A DNA stretch of 64,000 nt from Agathobacter sp. (GTDB lineage: Bacteria > Bacillota > Clostridia > Lachnospirales > Lachnospiraceae): the NCBI GenBank assembly GCA_022775045.1, contig JALFLB010000057.1:105383-169382 (forward strand). The letters are read 5' to 3'. The notes beneath the pieces were generated by a model. That model did not search any database. It saw only the letters and a list, made by a program, of their open reading frames with translations, and had not been told where the DNA came from. Shown in pieces: positions 64,000 through 64,000 of the stretch. Within the stretch, counting starts at the first letter, position 1, and every line of letters begins with the position of its first letter. Made by a program: the position numbers and the translations under genes.

Positions 64000-64000
64000 A

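Noticed and set aside
1-64000. CRISPR array, insertion sequence or prophage
   Set aside because: No regularly spaced repeats, transposase, integrase or phage structural genes are seen.

Overview
The window looks like core chromosome of a low-GC, anaerobic, spore-forming Firmicute, most likely a Lachnospiraceae member (Clostridia). The grounds are the protein families (DUF5721, DUF6142, tandem-OB SSB-like protein, monomeric [FeFe]-hydrogenase, Csp-type subtilase), strong GGAGG ribosome binding sites, sigma-A promoters, the dnaG-rpoD-trmK order, and a class A RNase P RNA. I see no prophage, insertion sequence or CRISPR array. Nearly all genes are intact housekeeping or signalling genes. The exceptions are one glycogen phosphorylase cut by the left edge and one chemoreceptor gene that has lost its sensor domain.

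Layout. 1-7.7 kb: glgP tail, a DUF4190-like membrane protein, a chemoreceptor, a TPR lipoprotein, hflX, convergent bipA, an SSB-like protein with two OB folds, and a cobalamin adenosyltransferase. 7.7-9.8 kb: a lysine riboswitch with terminator controls dapA-dapB. 9.8-17.4 kb: a secreted papain-like protease, then pyrC-pyrF-pyrK-pyrD, then pyrE from its own promoter followed by vanZ-like and DUF6142 genes. 17.4-23.7 kb: an M29 aminopeptidase and purE, purM, purN, purD, then a HAD phosphatase. 23.7-30 kb: a GGDEF/EAL protein, a Csp-like germination protease (minus strand) and a monomeric [FeFe]-hydrogenase, the last two divergent around a perfect inverted repeat. 30-35.5 kb: an ABC exporter, then a radical SAM / DUF4130 DNA-repair pair whose promoter is flanked by two LexA-type boxes, then a NUDIX hydrolase. 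35.5-41.3 kb: a G-rich structured leader, an AT-rich sugar transferase gene, a tandem hemerythrin, a cold shock protein, DUF5721, M18 aminopeptidase and DegV. 41.3-46.4 kb: folC followed by a tightly coupled LRR / VWA-metallopeptidase / MoxR-ATPase module. 46.5-52.6 kb: ilvE, an amidase, a HEAT-methyltransferase and a second GGDEF/EAL protein. 52.6-56.8 kb: two divergent tRNA-Leu genes, one with anticodon AAG, an ABC pair and the broken chemoreceptor. 57-64 kb: dgt, dnaG (apparently with an ACG start), rpoD, trmK, a uridine kinase-like protein and convergent rnpB.

How the genes work together. Lysine/diaminopimelate, pyrimidine and purine synthesis dominate the first third. Signalling is represented by two c-di-GMP enzymes and two chemoreceptors. 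The most interesting regulatory signal is the double GAAC-N4-GTTC operator on the radical SAM / DUF4130 pair, which suggests SOS control of a poorly understood repair system. Function calls rest on motif recognition by eye; no database searches were run.
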